From assembly GCA_019746095.1 (NCBI GenBank), contig JAIESL010000092.1, positions 1 through 64,000 on the forward strand: DNA of 64,000 nt. The letters run 5' to 3'. A program made the translations under genes and the position numbers. Origin of the DNA: Caulobacteraceae bacterium (lineage in GTDB: Bacteria > Pseudomonadota > Alphaproteobacteria > Caulobacterales > Caulobacteraceae). Shown in pieces: positions 24,141 to 33,373 of the stretch (position 1 is the first letter of the stretch; each line of letters opens with the position of its first letter). The notes under the pieces were generated by a model. The model did no database searches. It saw only the letters and a list, made by a program, of their open reading frames with translations, and had not been told where the DNA came from.

Positions 24141-26855
24141 GTGTTCCGCCCGACCGATCTGACCCACTGGCTCGGCGGCGGCACGCGCCAGCGCGAGCGG
24201 GACGAGACCCGGGCGCGGTGGAACGAGGTCGAGACGCTGTGGCGCGCCTCGCCGCTGGCGACCACGCCGGTCGACGACCTCTCCGTCACCGTCATGAGGT
24301 CGGTGTTCCGCGCCTGCGACCGGCTGCCGGCGCTGCCGGTGATCGTGGCCGCCGCCGACGCCGTCGAGACCCTGCTGCGCGCCGAGGACATCATCGCTCT
24401 GGAGGCTGACTGGCCGGTGATCGACGGCGATGCGGCGGTCGGGGTGGCGATCCGTCAGATGCTGGTGCGCCGCCGCCGCTGGGCCGCCGATTTCGAGCGG
24501 ATGTTCGGCCTGGTCAACGGACGCCTCTGCGAGAGCCTGACCCGCCTGTTCCATGACCTGCCGGAGGGTTGTTTCGCGGCCTGGGACACTGAGGCGGGCG
24601 ATGCGCTCGGCGTGCCCTTGATCGAACTGCTCGATCAGCCGGCCGAGGCGGTCGAACGTTTCGTCATGCTCCCCTATGACGATGCCGCGTTGCAGCTTGA
24701 ACTGTTCGAGCGGCTGCGCCTCCGTCTGGTGACCAATATGCTCGTGGCGTCGGGCTTCTCGCCCGAGACCAATCCTCATGAGGTCGCCCACCGCCTGGTT
24801 CTGCCGATGGGACAGAAGGGCAAGACCCCGTCTGAACTGGTCGACCTGTATCTGGGCGGGACGCCGTTTGCGGATCTGCTCCAGCTGCCGGTGCCGTTCC
24901 GCGTCCCCGCCGAGATGCGTTTCGAACACTGTCACATCATCGGCGGCACCGGCCACGGCAAGACCCAGTTGCTGCAGCGGCTGATTCACGACGACCTCAT
25001 CGCGGCGCGTGAGGATGGTCGGTCGGTGGTGGTGATCGATAGCCAGGGCGACCTGATCAACAAACTCCTGCGGCTGGAGTTGTTCTCGCCCGAGACGCCC
25101 GACAACCTCGCCGACCGGCTGGTGCTGATCGATCCTTCGGACATCGAATTCCCGGCCGCGCTCAATCTGTTCGACGCCCATCTGGACCGGACCGAGACCT
25201 ATTCGGCGATCGACCGGGAGCGGGTGCTGAACGGGGTGGTGGAGCTCTATGAGACCTTCTTTGGGGCCATGCTGGGGGCCGAACTGACCCAGAAACAGGG
25301 GGTGATCTTCCGCTATCTGGCACGGCTGATGATCACCATCCCGGGGGCCACTATCCATACATTGATGCAGATCATGGAGGATGGAGCCCGCTTCAAACCC
25401 CATATGGGCCGGCTCCAGGGCTCGGCGCGGCATTTCTTCGCTACGGAGTTTTTCGCGCCCTCGTTTGCTGCGACCAAGAAACAGATCCTGCGCCGGCTCT
25501 GGGGCGTGCTCTCGACCCCGGCCTTTGAGCGGATGTTCAGCCAGGCCGAAAACAAGCTGGACCTCTATGCGGCCATGAATGAGGGCAAGATCATCCTGGT
25601 CTCGACCGCAAAGGATCTGCTCAAACAGGACGGCAGCGCCCTTCTGGGCCGGTTCTTCATCGCCATGATCGCCCAAGCGGCGCTGGAGCGGTCGGTGATC
25701 CCGGCTGAGGATCGCACCCCGACCTTCGTCTATATCGATGAGGCCCAGGAGTATTTCGGGGACGACGTCGAGACCATCCTAAACCAGGCCCGCAAATATC
25801 GGGTCGGCCTGACCCTCGCGCATCAGACGCTCGACCAGTTGTCGCCGCGATTGCGGGCAGCGCTGCACGCCAACACCTCGCTCAAATTCGCGGGCGGCGT
25901 CTCGGCCCGGGACGCCCGCGCCTTCGCCGACGAACTCCACACCACGAGCAACTTCATCGAAGGCATGCGACGTCGGCGCGACCGCACCGAGTTCGCCGCC
26001 TGGCTCAAGAATATGACGCCCAGCGCGGTGCGGCTGACCGCGCCGCTCGGCTATCTGGAGCGCCAGCCGACCCTGACGGCGGAGGCCTTTGAACGGCTGC
26101 TGGACGCGAACCGGACGCGCTATTGCGGGACCTTGGCTGACGCTGCGCCACCGGTCTTCGGCGATTTCTTGGAGCCCGTCCCGGAACCGATCGCGGGAGG
26201 ACCCTCACCGACAGCGCCAGAGACCGTCCAGGCCGGCCTCCCGCCCCTCTCTCCGGCCGACGATCCCTATAAGCCGCCGATCGCCTCGCCCGAAGCCGTC
26301 GAGCGAACCGCGCCCTCTCCGCGTCCGGGCCCGCCGCCGCGGGCCGAGGCCGGCAAGGGCGGATCGCAACACCGCTATCTCCAATCGTTGATCCGGGAGC
26401 TGGGTCAGCAACAGGGCTATCGGGGCACGGTCGAGGCGCCGGTCGCGGGCGGCCAGGTCGATGTATTGCTCGAACGAGACGGCCAGCGGATTGCCTTCGA
26501 GGTGTCGGTCACCACGCCCACGGGCCAGGAGGCGGCCAATCTCCGCAAATGTCTGGAGGCGGGGTTCGAGCGTGTGGCTCTGGTGGTGGTGAAGTCGGCC
26601 GCGACCGGGGCCCGCTTCCGCGAGACCCTCTCGGCCGGTCTGGAGGCGGCGGACCGGGATCGGGTGGTCTTCCTGGCACCGGAAGATTTGCCAGACTTCA
26701 TCGCGGGCCTTGCGCCGCCGACTGATTCAGCCGCGACAGTGGTCAAGGGCTATCGGGTCAAGGTCCACCGCGTCGCAACCTCCACGCAAGACGTCAAATC
26801 CCGCCGCGACGCCGTGGCGCGGATTGTGGCGCGCTCGCTGTCGCGGGCCGAATGA
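24141..26855 (+). CDS. HerA/VirD4-like DNA-translocating ATPase with nuclease-like tail
   Basis: 904 residues from a GTG start. A helical N-terminal third leads to a FtsK/HerA/TraG-type motor core: Walker A GGTGHGKT (about 269-276), Walker B PTFVYIDEAQEYF (about 527-540) and a QARKYRVGLTLAHQTLDQL block typical of coupling proteins. After a proline-rich linker, the last about 130 residues contain QVDVLLERDGQRIAFEVSVT, the D...ExS shape of a PD-(D/E)xK-related domain, with NLRKCLEAGF after it; the usual ExK Lys is not in place. No predicted membrane anchor, unlike VirD4. It could be a coupling protein, a DNA-packaging-type motor or a defence ATPase. No relaxase is present nearby. Confidence 0.7.
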   Translation: MFRPTDLTHWLGGGTRQRERDETRARWNEVETLWRASPLATTPVDDLSVTVMRSVFRACDRLPALPVIVAAADAVETLLRAEDIIALEADWPVIDGDAAVGVAIRQMLVRRRRWAADFERMFGLVNGRLCESLTRLFHDLPEGCFAAWDTEAGDALGVPLIELLDQPAEAVERFVMLPYDDAALQLELFERLRLRLVTNMLVASGFSPETNPHEVAHRLVLPMGQKGKTPSELVDLYLGGTPFADLLQLPVPFRVPAEMRFEHCHIIGGTGHGKTQLLQRLIHDDLIAAREDGRSVVVIDSQGDLINKLLRLELFSPETPDNLADRLVLIDPSDIEFPAALNLFDAHLDRTETYSAIDRERVLNGVVELYETFFGAMLGAELTQKQGVIFRYLARLMITIPGATIHTLMQIMEDGARFKPHMGRLQGSARHFFATEFFAPSFAATKKQILRRLWGVLSTPAFERMFSQAENKLDLYAAMNEGKIILVSTAKDLLKQDGSALLGRFFIAMIAQAALERSVIPAEDRTPTFVYIDEAQEYFGDDVETILNQARKYRVGLTLAHQTLDQLSPRLRAALHANTSLKFAGGVSARDARAFADELHTTSNFIEGMRRRRDRTEFAAWLKNMTPSAVRLTAPLGYLERQPTLTAEAFERLLDANRTRYCGTLADAAPPVFGDFLEPVPEPIAGGPSPTAPETVQAGLPPLSPADDPYKPPIASPEAVERTAPSPRPGPPPRAEAGKGGSQHRYLQSLIRELGQQQGYRGTVEAPVAGGQVDVLLERDGQRIAFEVSVTTPTGQEAANLRKCLEAGFERVALVVVKSAATGARFRETLSAGLEAADRDRVVFLAPEDLPDFIAGLAPPTDSAATVVKGYRVKVHRVATSTQDVKSRRDAVARIVARSLSRAE

Positions 26856-26910
26856 TCGCGGAAGGGCGACCGCGCTCCGCGCGTGGGTTCCACCCCTGTC
26901 ACGGCCGACC

Positions 26911-27060
26911 TCAGGTCTCCCGCTCAAACAACTCCAGCTCGTCGATGGTCTCCAGCGCGGCCTGGTCCAGCCATGACACCAGTTCGAGCCAGTTGCTCGC
27001 CAAGGTGTTCAGCGTCGTCTGGGTGCAAGCCGCCGGGTCAACTGCCCGGCCGAGGCCATT
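26911..27060 (-). pseudogene. 3' fragment of a gene truncated by an IS3 element
   Basis: A minus-strand frame runs from the IS3 boundary at 27060 to a stop at 26911: ACTQTTLNTLASNWLELVSW, then LDQAALETIDELELFERET. The peptide is acidic and helix-forming, unlike antisense noise, and its 5' part is cut off exactly where the IS sequence begins. The original product is unknown. Confidence 0.5.
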
Positions 27061-27123
27061 TGACCTGCCCCCTTCCTGATCCCTCCGTTTGAGTGAGCGT
27101 CCGTCAACCTCAAGGAGACGGAC

Positions 27124-27387
27124 ATGAGGAGGAGCAGGTTCACCGAGGCGCCGATCATGGGCGTGCTGCGCGAACAGGGCGCTGGCGGCGCGACGGCGGA
27201 AGTCTGGCGGTGGCACGCGATCAGCGAGCAGACCTTCTATCGGTGGAAGGCCAAATACAGCGGGATGAGCGTCTCGGACACCCAGAAGCTGAAGGCGCTG
27301 GAGGACGAGAACCGGCGGCTGAAGAAGCTGCTGGCGGAGTCGATGCTGGACGTGGCGGCGTTGAAGGATCTCCTGGGAAAAAACTGA
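27124..27387 (+). CDS. IS3-family transposase OrfA
   Basis: 87 residues beginning [18 protein letters not shown], with the expected helix-turn-helix and a C-terminal leucine zipper ([20 protein letters not shown]). It ends ALKDLLGKN at an A-rich stretch (GGAAAAAACTGA) where a programmed -1 frameshift normally joins OrfA and OrfB. A CAAGGAGACGGAC ribosome-binding site is present. Intact as a reading frame, but the partner OrfB is truncated. Confidence 0.88.
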   Translation: MRRSRFTEAPIMGVLREQGAGGATAEVWRWHAISEQTFYRWKAKYSGMSVSDTQKLKALEDENRRLKKLLAESMLDVAALKDLLGKN

Positions 27388-27546
27388 CCGGGCCCGCTGT
27401 TCGCCGGGAAGCCGCGCTTCGCCTGATGGCGGAGCGCGGCTACTCGCAGCGGCGGGCCTGTGGGCTGGTCGAGGTCGATCCCAAGACGGTGCGTAGTGCG
27501 CCTGAACCCGGCGACGCGGAGCCTCGCGGGCGAACGCCGTCGATTC
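27388..27546 (+). pseudogene. IS3-family OrfB, N-terminal fragment
   Basis: In the -1 frame the sequence reads [20 protein letters not shown] and [16 protein letters not shown], the start of the IS3 OrfB N-terminal region. The frame stops matching at the left end of the IS6 copy, so the DDE catalytic domain is absent. Confidence 0.75.
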
Positions 27547-28366
27547 GGTGCTATCGGTCTAACGCTAACAAGTCTCCACTTAGGGCCCGGCGTGGCTCGT
27601 GTGTGGAGAGGCGGGGGGCGTGCGGCCACTCTCGTTCAAGCGGCATAGGTTCCCGGCGGATGTCATCCGCCATGCGGTCTGGCTCTATTTCCGGTTCACC
27701 CTCAGCTTTCGCGATGTCGAGGAGATGCTCGCTCAGCGCGGCATCGACGTGAGCTATGAGACCATCCGCTGCTGGACGATCAAGTTCGGTCCGCAGACCG
27801 GCCGGAACCTGAAGAGGAAGCGGCCGGCACCTTCGCCGCGGTAGCATCTCGTCGAGGTGGTCTGCAACATCGGCGGCAAGCGGATGTACCTCTGGCGCGC
27901 CGTGGACGATGAGGGCGAGGTGCTCGATGTCGTGGCGCAGAAGCGCCGGGATCTCGATGCCGCCCTGACCCTGCTGAAGCGACTACTGCGCAACCAGCCG
28001 GTGGAGCCGGAGGCTATCGTCACCGACGGACTGGCGTCCTACGGTTCAGCGCTGCGTGAGCTCGGCTTGGACGGCATTCACCGCCCGGGCCGGCTTCGAG
28101 AGAACAACAGGGCCGAGAATTCGCACCTGCCGATCGGACGACGGGAGCGGAAGATGTAGCTCTTCAAGAGCCAGGCCTCAGCCCAGCGTTTCCCCACCAC
28201 CCATGCCGGCGTCTACAACACCTTCCAGACCCAGCGACATCTGATCAGCCGACCCACTCGCCGCCAGTTCCGCGCCGGAGCCGATGCGGCCTGGGCGGCG
28301 TCGACCGCCTGAGGCGGGGAGGGTAGGGTGAGTTGTGGCCGGTGGCGGTTAACCTGACAGCACCCG
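27547..28366 (+). mobile_element. IS6-family insertion sequence, inactivated
   Basis: About 820 bases bounded by imperfect inverted ends: GGTGCTATCGGTCTAACG on the left, and the reverse complement of the right end reads GGTGCTGTCAGGTTAACC (13 of 18 match). The length is standard for IS6. The 8-base flanks (GTCGATTC and CGCCGCTT) differ, so no target duplication is visible; this suggests loss by later recombination. Confidence 0.75.
27620..28312 (+). pseudogene. IS6-family transposase with two amber codons
   Basis: The frame from GTG 27620 reads [20 protein letters not shown] as in IS6 transposases and continues in the same frame to 28312. It is broken by TAG at 27842, where WHLDEV-type sequence is expected, and by TAG at 28157 in the RKM-LFKSQASAQRF block. 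Both can arise by a single base change (TGG and probably CAG to TAG). The regions around the catalytic acids (IVTDGLASYGSALREL, NNRAENSH) are kept. Without suppression no full protein is made. Confidence 0.8.
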
Positions 28367-28440
28367 CCGCTTTCCCACCGGCCGGATGTGCCTTCTTCAA
28401 CGCCCGCGATTTCGGCCGCAAGATCTGCCCTCTCGGGATT
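28367..28440 (-). pseudogene. Remnant of a helix-turn-helix gene (left copy)
   Basis: On the minus strand the stretch reads ADLAAEIAGVEEGTSGRWES, closely matching IKRAAEITGVDEGTFSRWES in the HTH gene at 40316. At the DNA level 43 of 53 bases match (28369-28421 against 40381-40433, same orientation). It abuts the IS6 right end. The rest of the gene is degraded. Bases 28441-28548 hold no gene and must carry the exporter promoter. Confidence 0.6.
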
Positions 28441-28548
28441 GCCCCAAAATCCTCCCTCTCGGTAGTGAATACGCGCCTAACGCGATCAATTCTGTTGCCG
28501 CGTCTACTCAGGCGCGCTAGGGCCTTCGCACGTCGAGGGAGTAGGTGT

Positions 28549-30693
28549 GTGCAAAGGGCGGAACGGGCCGTCGATAGTCGGTCTCTCGACAGTGGGTTGT
28601 CATGCCTCGCGACCCTGCTGGCCTTCCATCAGATTCCCTCTGACCAAGCTCAGTTGCGACACTCGTTGGGCCACAGCGACCCCGCGGACGATACCGACAT
28701 CATCCGGTTGGCCAAGCAGCTCGGAGCCAAGGCACGCGCCGTGAGCCTCGACCTGGACGCGCTCGAGCAGGCTCCCTTGCCCGCCGTGGGAAGGGACCGA
28801 GAGGGTCATTATTTAATCATCGCCCGCGTCCACGAGGGCCAAGTGCTCGTTCAGCGTCCGGGCGAACCGCCGGCCACAATTTCCCTTGGTGATCTGGGAA
28901 GGATTTGGGCGGGACATACAATCCTGTTCACGTCGCGTCTGAGCTCGCCGGGGTCGACGAAGTTCGATGTGACGTGGTTCATCCCGGCCTTGGTAAAGTA
29001 CCGCTGGATTCTTGGGGATGTGTTGATCGCATCGTTGGTCCTCCAGTTGTTCGCGTTAGCCACGCCGCTGATTTTCCAGGTCGTGATCGACAAGGTCCTA
29101 GTTCACCATGCTCTGACAACGCTCGACGTCCTGATCATCGGGCTGATCTGCGTGGTCGCGTTTGAGAGTCTATTGTCGGCGTTGCGAGCCTATGTTTTTA
29201 CGCACACAACCAGCCGCGTTGATGTGGAGCTCGGCTCCAAGCTGTATCGGCATCTTCTCGCGCTTCCGATGGCCTATTTCGAATCGCGGCGGGTGGGCGA
29301 CACGATCGCGCGCGTGAGCGAGCTGGAGACGATTAGGGAGTTTCTGACCTCTTCTTCGGTCACCCTGTTCGTCGACATGCTTTTCACCATCATTTTCTTG
29401 GTGATCATGTGGTTCTACTCGCCCATTCTCTTCGCCATCGTCCTGGGAACTATCGTCCTTTACGGAGTCATTTGTTCCCTGATCACGCCGCCGCTGCGGC
29501 GGCGCATTGAGGAAAGGTTCGCGCGCGGCGCGGAGAGCCAAGCCTTTCTCGTCGAGAGCGTGACGGGCGTACAGACCCTCAAGGCCGCCGCCGTCGAACC
29601 TCAGATGCAGGTTCGTTGGGAGCGCCTGCTCGCAGCTTACGTTCAGGCTGGCTTCAAAGCGGCCCAGCTGAACATCTGGGGTGGCCAGAGCATCCAGTTC
29701 GTCAACAAGATCTCGACGGCTTTGATCCTCTACGTCGGTGCCAAGGCCGTGATTGGCGGTGACCTGACTGTCGGCGAGTTGGTCGCATTCAACATGCTGG
29801 CGGGCCGTGTCGCCGAGCCGGTGCTACGTCTCGCCGGCCTGTGGCAGCAGTTCCAGGAAGCGCGGGTCGCCGTTGATCGTTTGGGCGACGTCCTCAATGC
29901 GCCAGTGGAGGCTCAGTTCTCCTCTACGCGATCCGCTCTGCCGCAGATCAAGGGCGCGATCGCCTTCGACGACGTGACCTTCCGCTATAAGCCCGGCAGT
30001 CGCGAGGTTCTGCGGCGCGTTAGCCTGGAAGTGGCACCAGGCGAGGTTCTCGGCATCGTCGGACCCTCCGGGTCAGGCAAGTCGACTCTAACCAAGCTGG
30101 CCCAGCGCCTGTACGTGCCCGAGACAGGCCGTGTGCTGGTCGACGGCACTGACCTTTCCCTCGTTGATCCGGCGTGGCTGCGGCGCCAAGTGGGCGTGGT
30201 TCTGCAGGAAAACCTGCTCTTCAACCGCTCTGTCCGCGACAATATCGCCTTGGCCGATCCTGGCATGTCAACCGAGCGGGTCATGGCCGCCGCGACCTTG
30301 GCAGGCGCGCATGATTTCATCCTCGAGCTTCCTGAAGCCTACGACTCCCAGATCGAGGAACGCGGGAGCAATCTGTCAGGAGGACAGCGCCAACGCATCG
30401 CGATCGCGCGCGCTTTGGTGACCAACCCCCGGATATTGATTCTGGACGAAGCGACGTCCGCCTTGGATGCCGAGTCCGAGGCCATCATCCACAACAACAT
30501 GCGCGCCATCGCTCAGGGCCGGACGGTGATGATCATCGCGCACCGCCTGTCAGCGATCCGCATGGCCGATCGGATCATTACCATGGAGAACGGGCAGGTC
30601 ACCGAGACCGGCACGCACGACACACTCATGGCGTTAGGCGGGCGCTACTCGCACCTGTGGCGCGCCCAAATGTACGGGGTCGGCGAGCCATGA
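28549..30693 (+). CDS. Type 1 secretion ABC exporter, HlyB-like
   Basis: 714 residues from a GTG at 28549 that has GAGGGAG 7 bases upstream; earlier in-frame starts lack such a site. Order: a C39-peptidase-like domain (about 1-130) in which the catalytic Cys is Ser15 (LDSGLSCLATLL), so it is the non-cleaving form used by RTX exporters; six transmembrane helices (about 150-430); and an ABC ATPase with Walker A GPSGSGKS (about 505-512), signature LSGGQ (about 608) and Walker B ILILDEATSALD. It exports the RTX protein from cytoplasm to outside, with the HlyD-like adaptor and a TolC-type channel encoded elsewhere. Its TGA overlaps the next ATG. Confidence 0.93.
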   Translation: MQRAERAVDSRSLDSGLSCLATLLAFHQIPSDQAQLRHSLGHSDPADDTDIIRLAKQLGAKARAVSLDLDALEQAPLPAVGRDREGHYLIIARVHEGQVLVQRPGEPPATISLGDLGRIWAGHTILFTSRLSSPGSTKFDVTWFIPALVKYRWILGDVLIASLVLQLFALATPLIFQVVIDKVLVHHALTTLDVLIIGLICVVAFESLLSALRAYVFTHTTSRVDVELGSKLYRHLLALPMAYFESRRVGDTIARVSELETIREFLTSSSVTLFVDMLFTIIFLVIMWFYSPILFAIVLGTIVLYGVICSLITPPLRRRIEERFARGAESQAFLVESVTGVQTLKAAAVEPQMQVRWERLLAAYVQAGFKAAQLNIWGGQSIQFVNKISTALILYVGAKAVIGGDLTVGELVAFNMLAGRVAEPVLRLAGLWQQFQEARVAVDRLGDVLNAPVEAQFSSTRSALPQIKGAIAFDDVTFRYKPGSREVLRRVSLEVAPGEVLGIVGPSGSGKSTLTKLAQRLYVPETGRVLVDGTDLSLVDPAWLRRQVGVVLQENLLFNRSVRDNIALADPGMSTERVMAAATLAGAHDFILELPEAYDSQIEERGSNLSGGQRQRIAIARALVTNPRILILDEATSALDAESEAIIHNNMRAIAQGRTVMIIAHRLSAIRMADRIITMENGQVTETGTHDTLMALGGRYSHLWRAQMYGVGEP

Positions 30694-32087
30694 GCCTGAA
30701 GAACCATTGGGCGGTCCTGACCTCTGCATGGACGGCGGAAAACGCTCGTCGCAAGGCTGGCGTCAAGGAATGGCGCGAGCGGGAGTTTCTCCCTGCTGCT
30801 CTGGAGATTACGGAATCCCCGCCTTCGCCGATAGGGCGCGCTATTCTGTGGATCATTATCGCCGCCGCGGTGACGGCTCTGCTGTGGTCAATACTCAGTT
30901 TCGTGGATGTCGTCGCGGTCGGCGAAGGCCGACTCACGCCAACAGGCCGCCTCCGCAGCGTGGAGGCGTCCGAGATTGGAATCATCCGCGCTATCCATGT
31001 ACGCGAAGGGCAGAGGGTTCGCGCCGGACAGCCCTTGATCGAGCTGGATCCCACTTTCGCGATGGCCGATGCGGATACGGCTCGCTCGGAATTGGCGACC
31101 GCCCGGCTGATGCGCGCGCGCGCCGACGCCATACTCGGCTATCTCGACACGGGGCGTGTGCGGTTCAATCTGCCGGAGGGTGCGGATCCTTCAGCAGCAT
31201 CTGCGGAGCGTCAGGTCGTCGAGGCCCGCATCCGCGAGCATCAGGCCAACCTCGCGGCGCTCGATGCTCGCAAATCGGGAGCAATCTCGGCGGCTCTGAC
31301 ATCCGCCGAGACCGTTGCGCGGTATGAAGAGACCCTGCCGCTGGCTCGCCAGCAGCTGACGGCTCGCCAGGATCTGGAGCGTCGCGGATTGGCTCCGCGA
31401 CTGCGGGTCCTGGAACAGGAAGAGCGATACATCGGCCTCAGTCGCGAACTGGCCTCCGAGCGTCACCGGGAAGCGGAAGCGCGCTCCCAGGTGATAATGA
31501 TTGATCGCGAGCGGGCCCAGGCGCGGGAGGCTTTTCGCGGACAGGTGGCTGCCGAGAAGTCGGAGGCCGAGAGCATCGTCTCCACGCGAGTGGAAGGGCT
31601 CACCAAGGCGGATCAGCGCCAAGCCCTGCAGCGCCTGTCCGCGCCCGTGTCCGGCATCATCAATGAGGTGTCGGTGACGACCTTGGGAGAGGTGGCCGAG
31701 GCCGGACAGACACTCATCACCCTCGTGCCCGACGGCGAAGACCTGATTGTTGAGGCGCTTATCCTCAATCGCGACGTGGGAGTGGCGCGCGTTGGATCAC
31801 GCGTTGTCGTCAAACTGGAGGCCTACCCCTTCACGCGTTACGGCAGCCTTTCGGGGATTATCGAGCAAGTTTCCCCAGATGCGACGGTAGACGAACAACG
31901 TGGACTTGTGTTTCCTGCCCGAATACGTCTTACTTCAATGCGATTGAGGGGGAGCGTCGGGGAGGACGTTATTCTGAAACCCGGCATGTCGGCGACGGTC
32001 GAAATCGTGACCGGCCGTCGGCGGGTGATCGACTTCATCCTGTCGCCAATCTCACGCGCGGTAAGCACGGCGGGACGAGAGAGATGA
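30690..32087 (+). CDS. Type 1 secretion membrane fusion protein, HlyD-like
   Basis: 465 residues. ATG 30690 overlaps the exporter stop (ATGA). One transmembrane helix (AILWIIIAAAVTALLWSILS, about 53-72) follows a short cytoplasmic tail. Then come a lipoyl half-motif (VRAGQPLIELDPTF), a long coiled-coil hairpin rich in A, R, E and Q, a second lipoyl half (SAPVSGIINEVSVTTLGEVA) and a beta-barrel domain ending before VIDFILSPI. It bridges the ABC exporter and an outer-membrane TolC-type channel. Length and order are typical of HlyD. Confidence 0.93.
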   Translation: MSLKNHWAVLTSAWTAENARRKAGVKEWREREFLPAALEITESPPSPIGRAILWIIIAAAVTALLWSILSFVDVVAVGEGRLTPTGRLRSVEASEIGIIRAIHVREGQRVRAGQPLIELDPTFAMADADTARSELATARLMRARADAILGYLDTGRVRFNLPEGADPSAASAERQVVEARIREHQANLAALDARKSGAISAALTSAETVARYEETLPLARQQLTARQDLERRGLAPRLRVLEQEERYIGLSRELASERHREAEARSQVIMIDRERAQAREAFRGQVAAEKSEAESIVSTRVEGLTKADQRQALQRLSAPVSGIINEVSVTTLGEVAEAGQTLITLVPDGEDLIVEALILNRDVGVARVGSRVVVKLEAYPFTRYGSLSGIIEQVSPDATVDEQRGLVFPARIRLTSMRLRGSVGEDVILKPGMSATVEIVTGRRRVIDFILSPISRAVSTAGRER

Positions 32088-32138
32088 GTGCGACTTCGAG
32101 ACCGCAGGATGGGGCATCTCCGCAGATTAACAGCTTGA

Positions 32139-32630
32139 ATGGGTGTTCGAATGATTGGGTTTCGTAGCGGCCTTGGAGCCAAGGCGCTCGCGTCGGTCGT
32201 ATTGGTCGCGGGATCGCTTTCAGGATGTTCTACCTATACGGTGATCGAGAACGCTTATGCCGATACGGTTACCGGTATCACCGGACCTCTCCCTGAGTCC
32301 CAACGGCTCGAGCCATTGCCTCTCTCTGACCTGGTCTGCTGCGCGCCAGCCGGCCTGAAGCAGTTCGAGATCGCCCGGCGTTACGAGGAGGGGGTGGGCG
32401 GTCTGTCGCGGCGCGTCGACTGCGCAGTCCACTGGTACGGCGTCGCCGGTCGCACGCGCACCACGGTCACACAACGCGACACCTATCTCGGCACGACGGG
32501 GCCCGTAACCTATCTCGGGCTACCCCAGGCGCGCGCCGCGCTGCGGCGCCTGCAGACTTCAAGCAACGTCAATGAGAGTCGGGCCGCGCCGGAAGGCTGC
32601 GATCCCGCAAGGGCGAGCAACAGCCGATGA
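32139..32630 (+). CDS. Small lipoprotein in the RTX operon (1)
   Basis: 163 residues from ATG 32139, or 159 from ATG 32151; neither has a clear ribosome-binding site. A signal sequence ends in LSGC, a lipobox, so it is a lipid-anchored envelope protein. The mature part is about 130 residues with a pair of Cys (VCCAPAGL). Its end overlaps the next gene by four bases. It is not TolC-like. Position between hlyD-like and toxin genes suggests a role in export, surface retention or protection of the producer from its toxin. Confidence 0.65.
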   Translation: MGVRMIGFRSGLGAKALASVVLVAGSLSGCSTYTVIENAYADTVTGITGPLPESQRLEPLPLSDLVCCAPAGLKQFEIARRYEEGVGGLSRRVDCAVHWYGVAGRTRTTVTQRDTYLGTTGPVTYLGLPQARAALRRLQTSSNVNESRAAPEGCDPARASNSR

Positions 32631-33373
32631 GGATCGGATCTTTCATGACTGGATTGACTGTCGGTGCGGCAGCGTCGCTGAGCGGATGCGCCACAGCCCC
32701 TCTTGGTGATGTTCCCGCCGTGGCCCTGCGGCAGTGCGCAGAGGATTCCGCACCGCGGCTTCTCGGGCCGCGTCCGACGGTCGAAAGCCTTCTTTTTCTC
32801 GGGGAAGTCCCTGATCCCTCGCTGGCGGGTGGCGAGATCGTGCCCGGAGCGGCTTCCGTCCGGGCGGTATCGCCAGAGCAGACCGATTACTTGGAGAATT
32901 TCGATCTTCGGGAAATGGATGTCTTTATGGATGTTCGACCTACCGAGAGCGGCAACCATCTTTTCGGACCCAGGTCTCCGGCACCGCCCGGCGTCTACCG
33001 CTTGACCCGTCATCCCAGCGACTCGCCCGAGTGCGCCGAATACGAGGCGACAACCGAGGCAGTCGAACGGCTCCAGGCCATGCAGCCCTCCACGGGTTTT
33101 CGTTCGACGATCCTGAGCGATCCGCAGGAATGCTTGAGCTATGCGTACCTCGGCCCGGCACCGGATATCAGCCGATACTCGCACATCGTCTATCATTTCA
33201 CCGACGTAACGGCGGACCGAAACGGATACGGTCGGCGCGTCGAAGAGCTTCGTGACCGAACCTCGGCGGTCGTGGCTCGCGCCGCCTCATACGATTTCCG
33301 CCGTCCGCCGTGGACCTGCGCCGCGGCGCCCGTGAAGGCCCTCGTACACCTCTTTGCAAACGGACCGGTCTAA
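32627..33373 (+). CDS. Lipoprotein in the RTX operon (2)
   Basis: 248 residues with a short signal and lipobox LSGC near residue 21. The soluble part has several Cys (QCAED, ECAEY, ECLSY, WTCAAA) and no recognised domain. Start ATGA overlaps the upstream lipoprotein gene and its TAA overlaps the RTX ATG (TAATG), so all are translationally coupled. Candidate immunity or surface factor; no sequence evidence separates these. Confidence 0.65.
   Translation: MRIGSFMTGLTVGAAASLSGCATAPLGDVPAVALRQCAEDSAPRLLGPRPTVESLLFLGEVPDPSLAGGEIVPGAASVRAVSPEQTDYLENFDLREMDVFMDVRPTESGNHLFGPRSPAPPGVYRLTRHPSDSPECAEYEATTEAVERLQAMQPSTGFRSTILSDPQECLSYAYLGPAPDISRYSHIVYHFTDVTADRNGYGRRVEELRDRTSAVVARAASYDFRRPPWTCAAAPVKALVHLFANGPV

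Larger units (their letters stand above)
27061..27546 (+). mobile_element. IS3-family element, 5' part only
   Basis: The left end TGACCTGCCCCCTTCCTGAT has the typical IS3-family terminal form. It is followed by orfA and the first third of orfB. The element is cut at 27546 by an IS6-family insertion; its right half is not found after the IS6 copy. Non-functional. Confidence 0.8.

Noticed and set aside
23769-25676. Long antisense frame (635 codons) opposite the HerA-like ATPase
   Set aside because: High-GC antisense shadow: His/Gln/Arg-rich, no domain, fully overlapped by a gene with Walker motifs.
28333-28548. Longer N-terminus for the HlyB-like exporter
   Set aside because: It would include IS6 end and HTH-remnant sequence; the GTG at 28549 has a good ribosome-binding site and gives the family length.
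32084-32167. 27-residue frame overlapping the hlyD-like stop as ATGA
   Set aside because: Too short, no family, overlaps the next gene's start; may only reflect coupling but cannot be supported as a gene.
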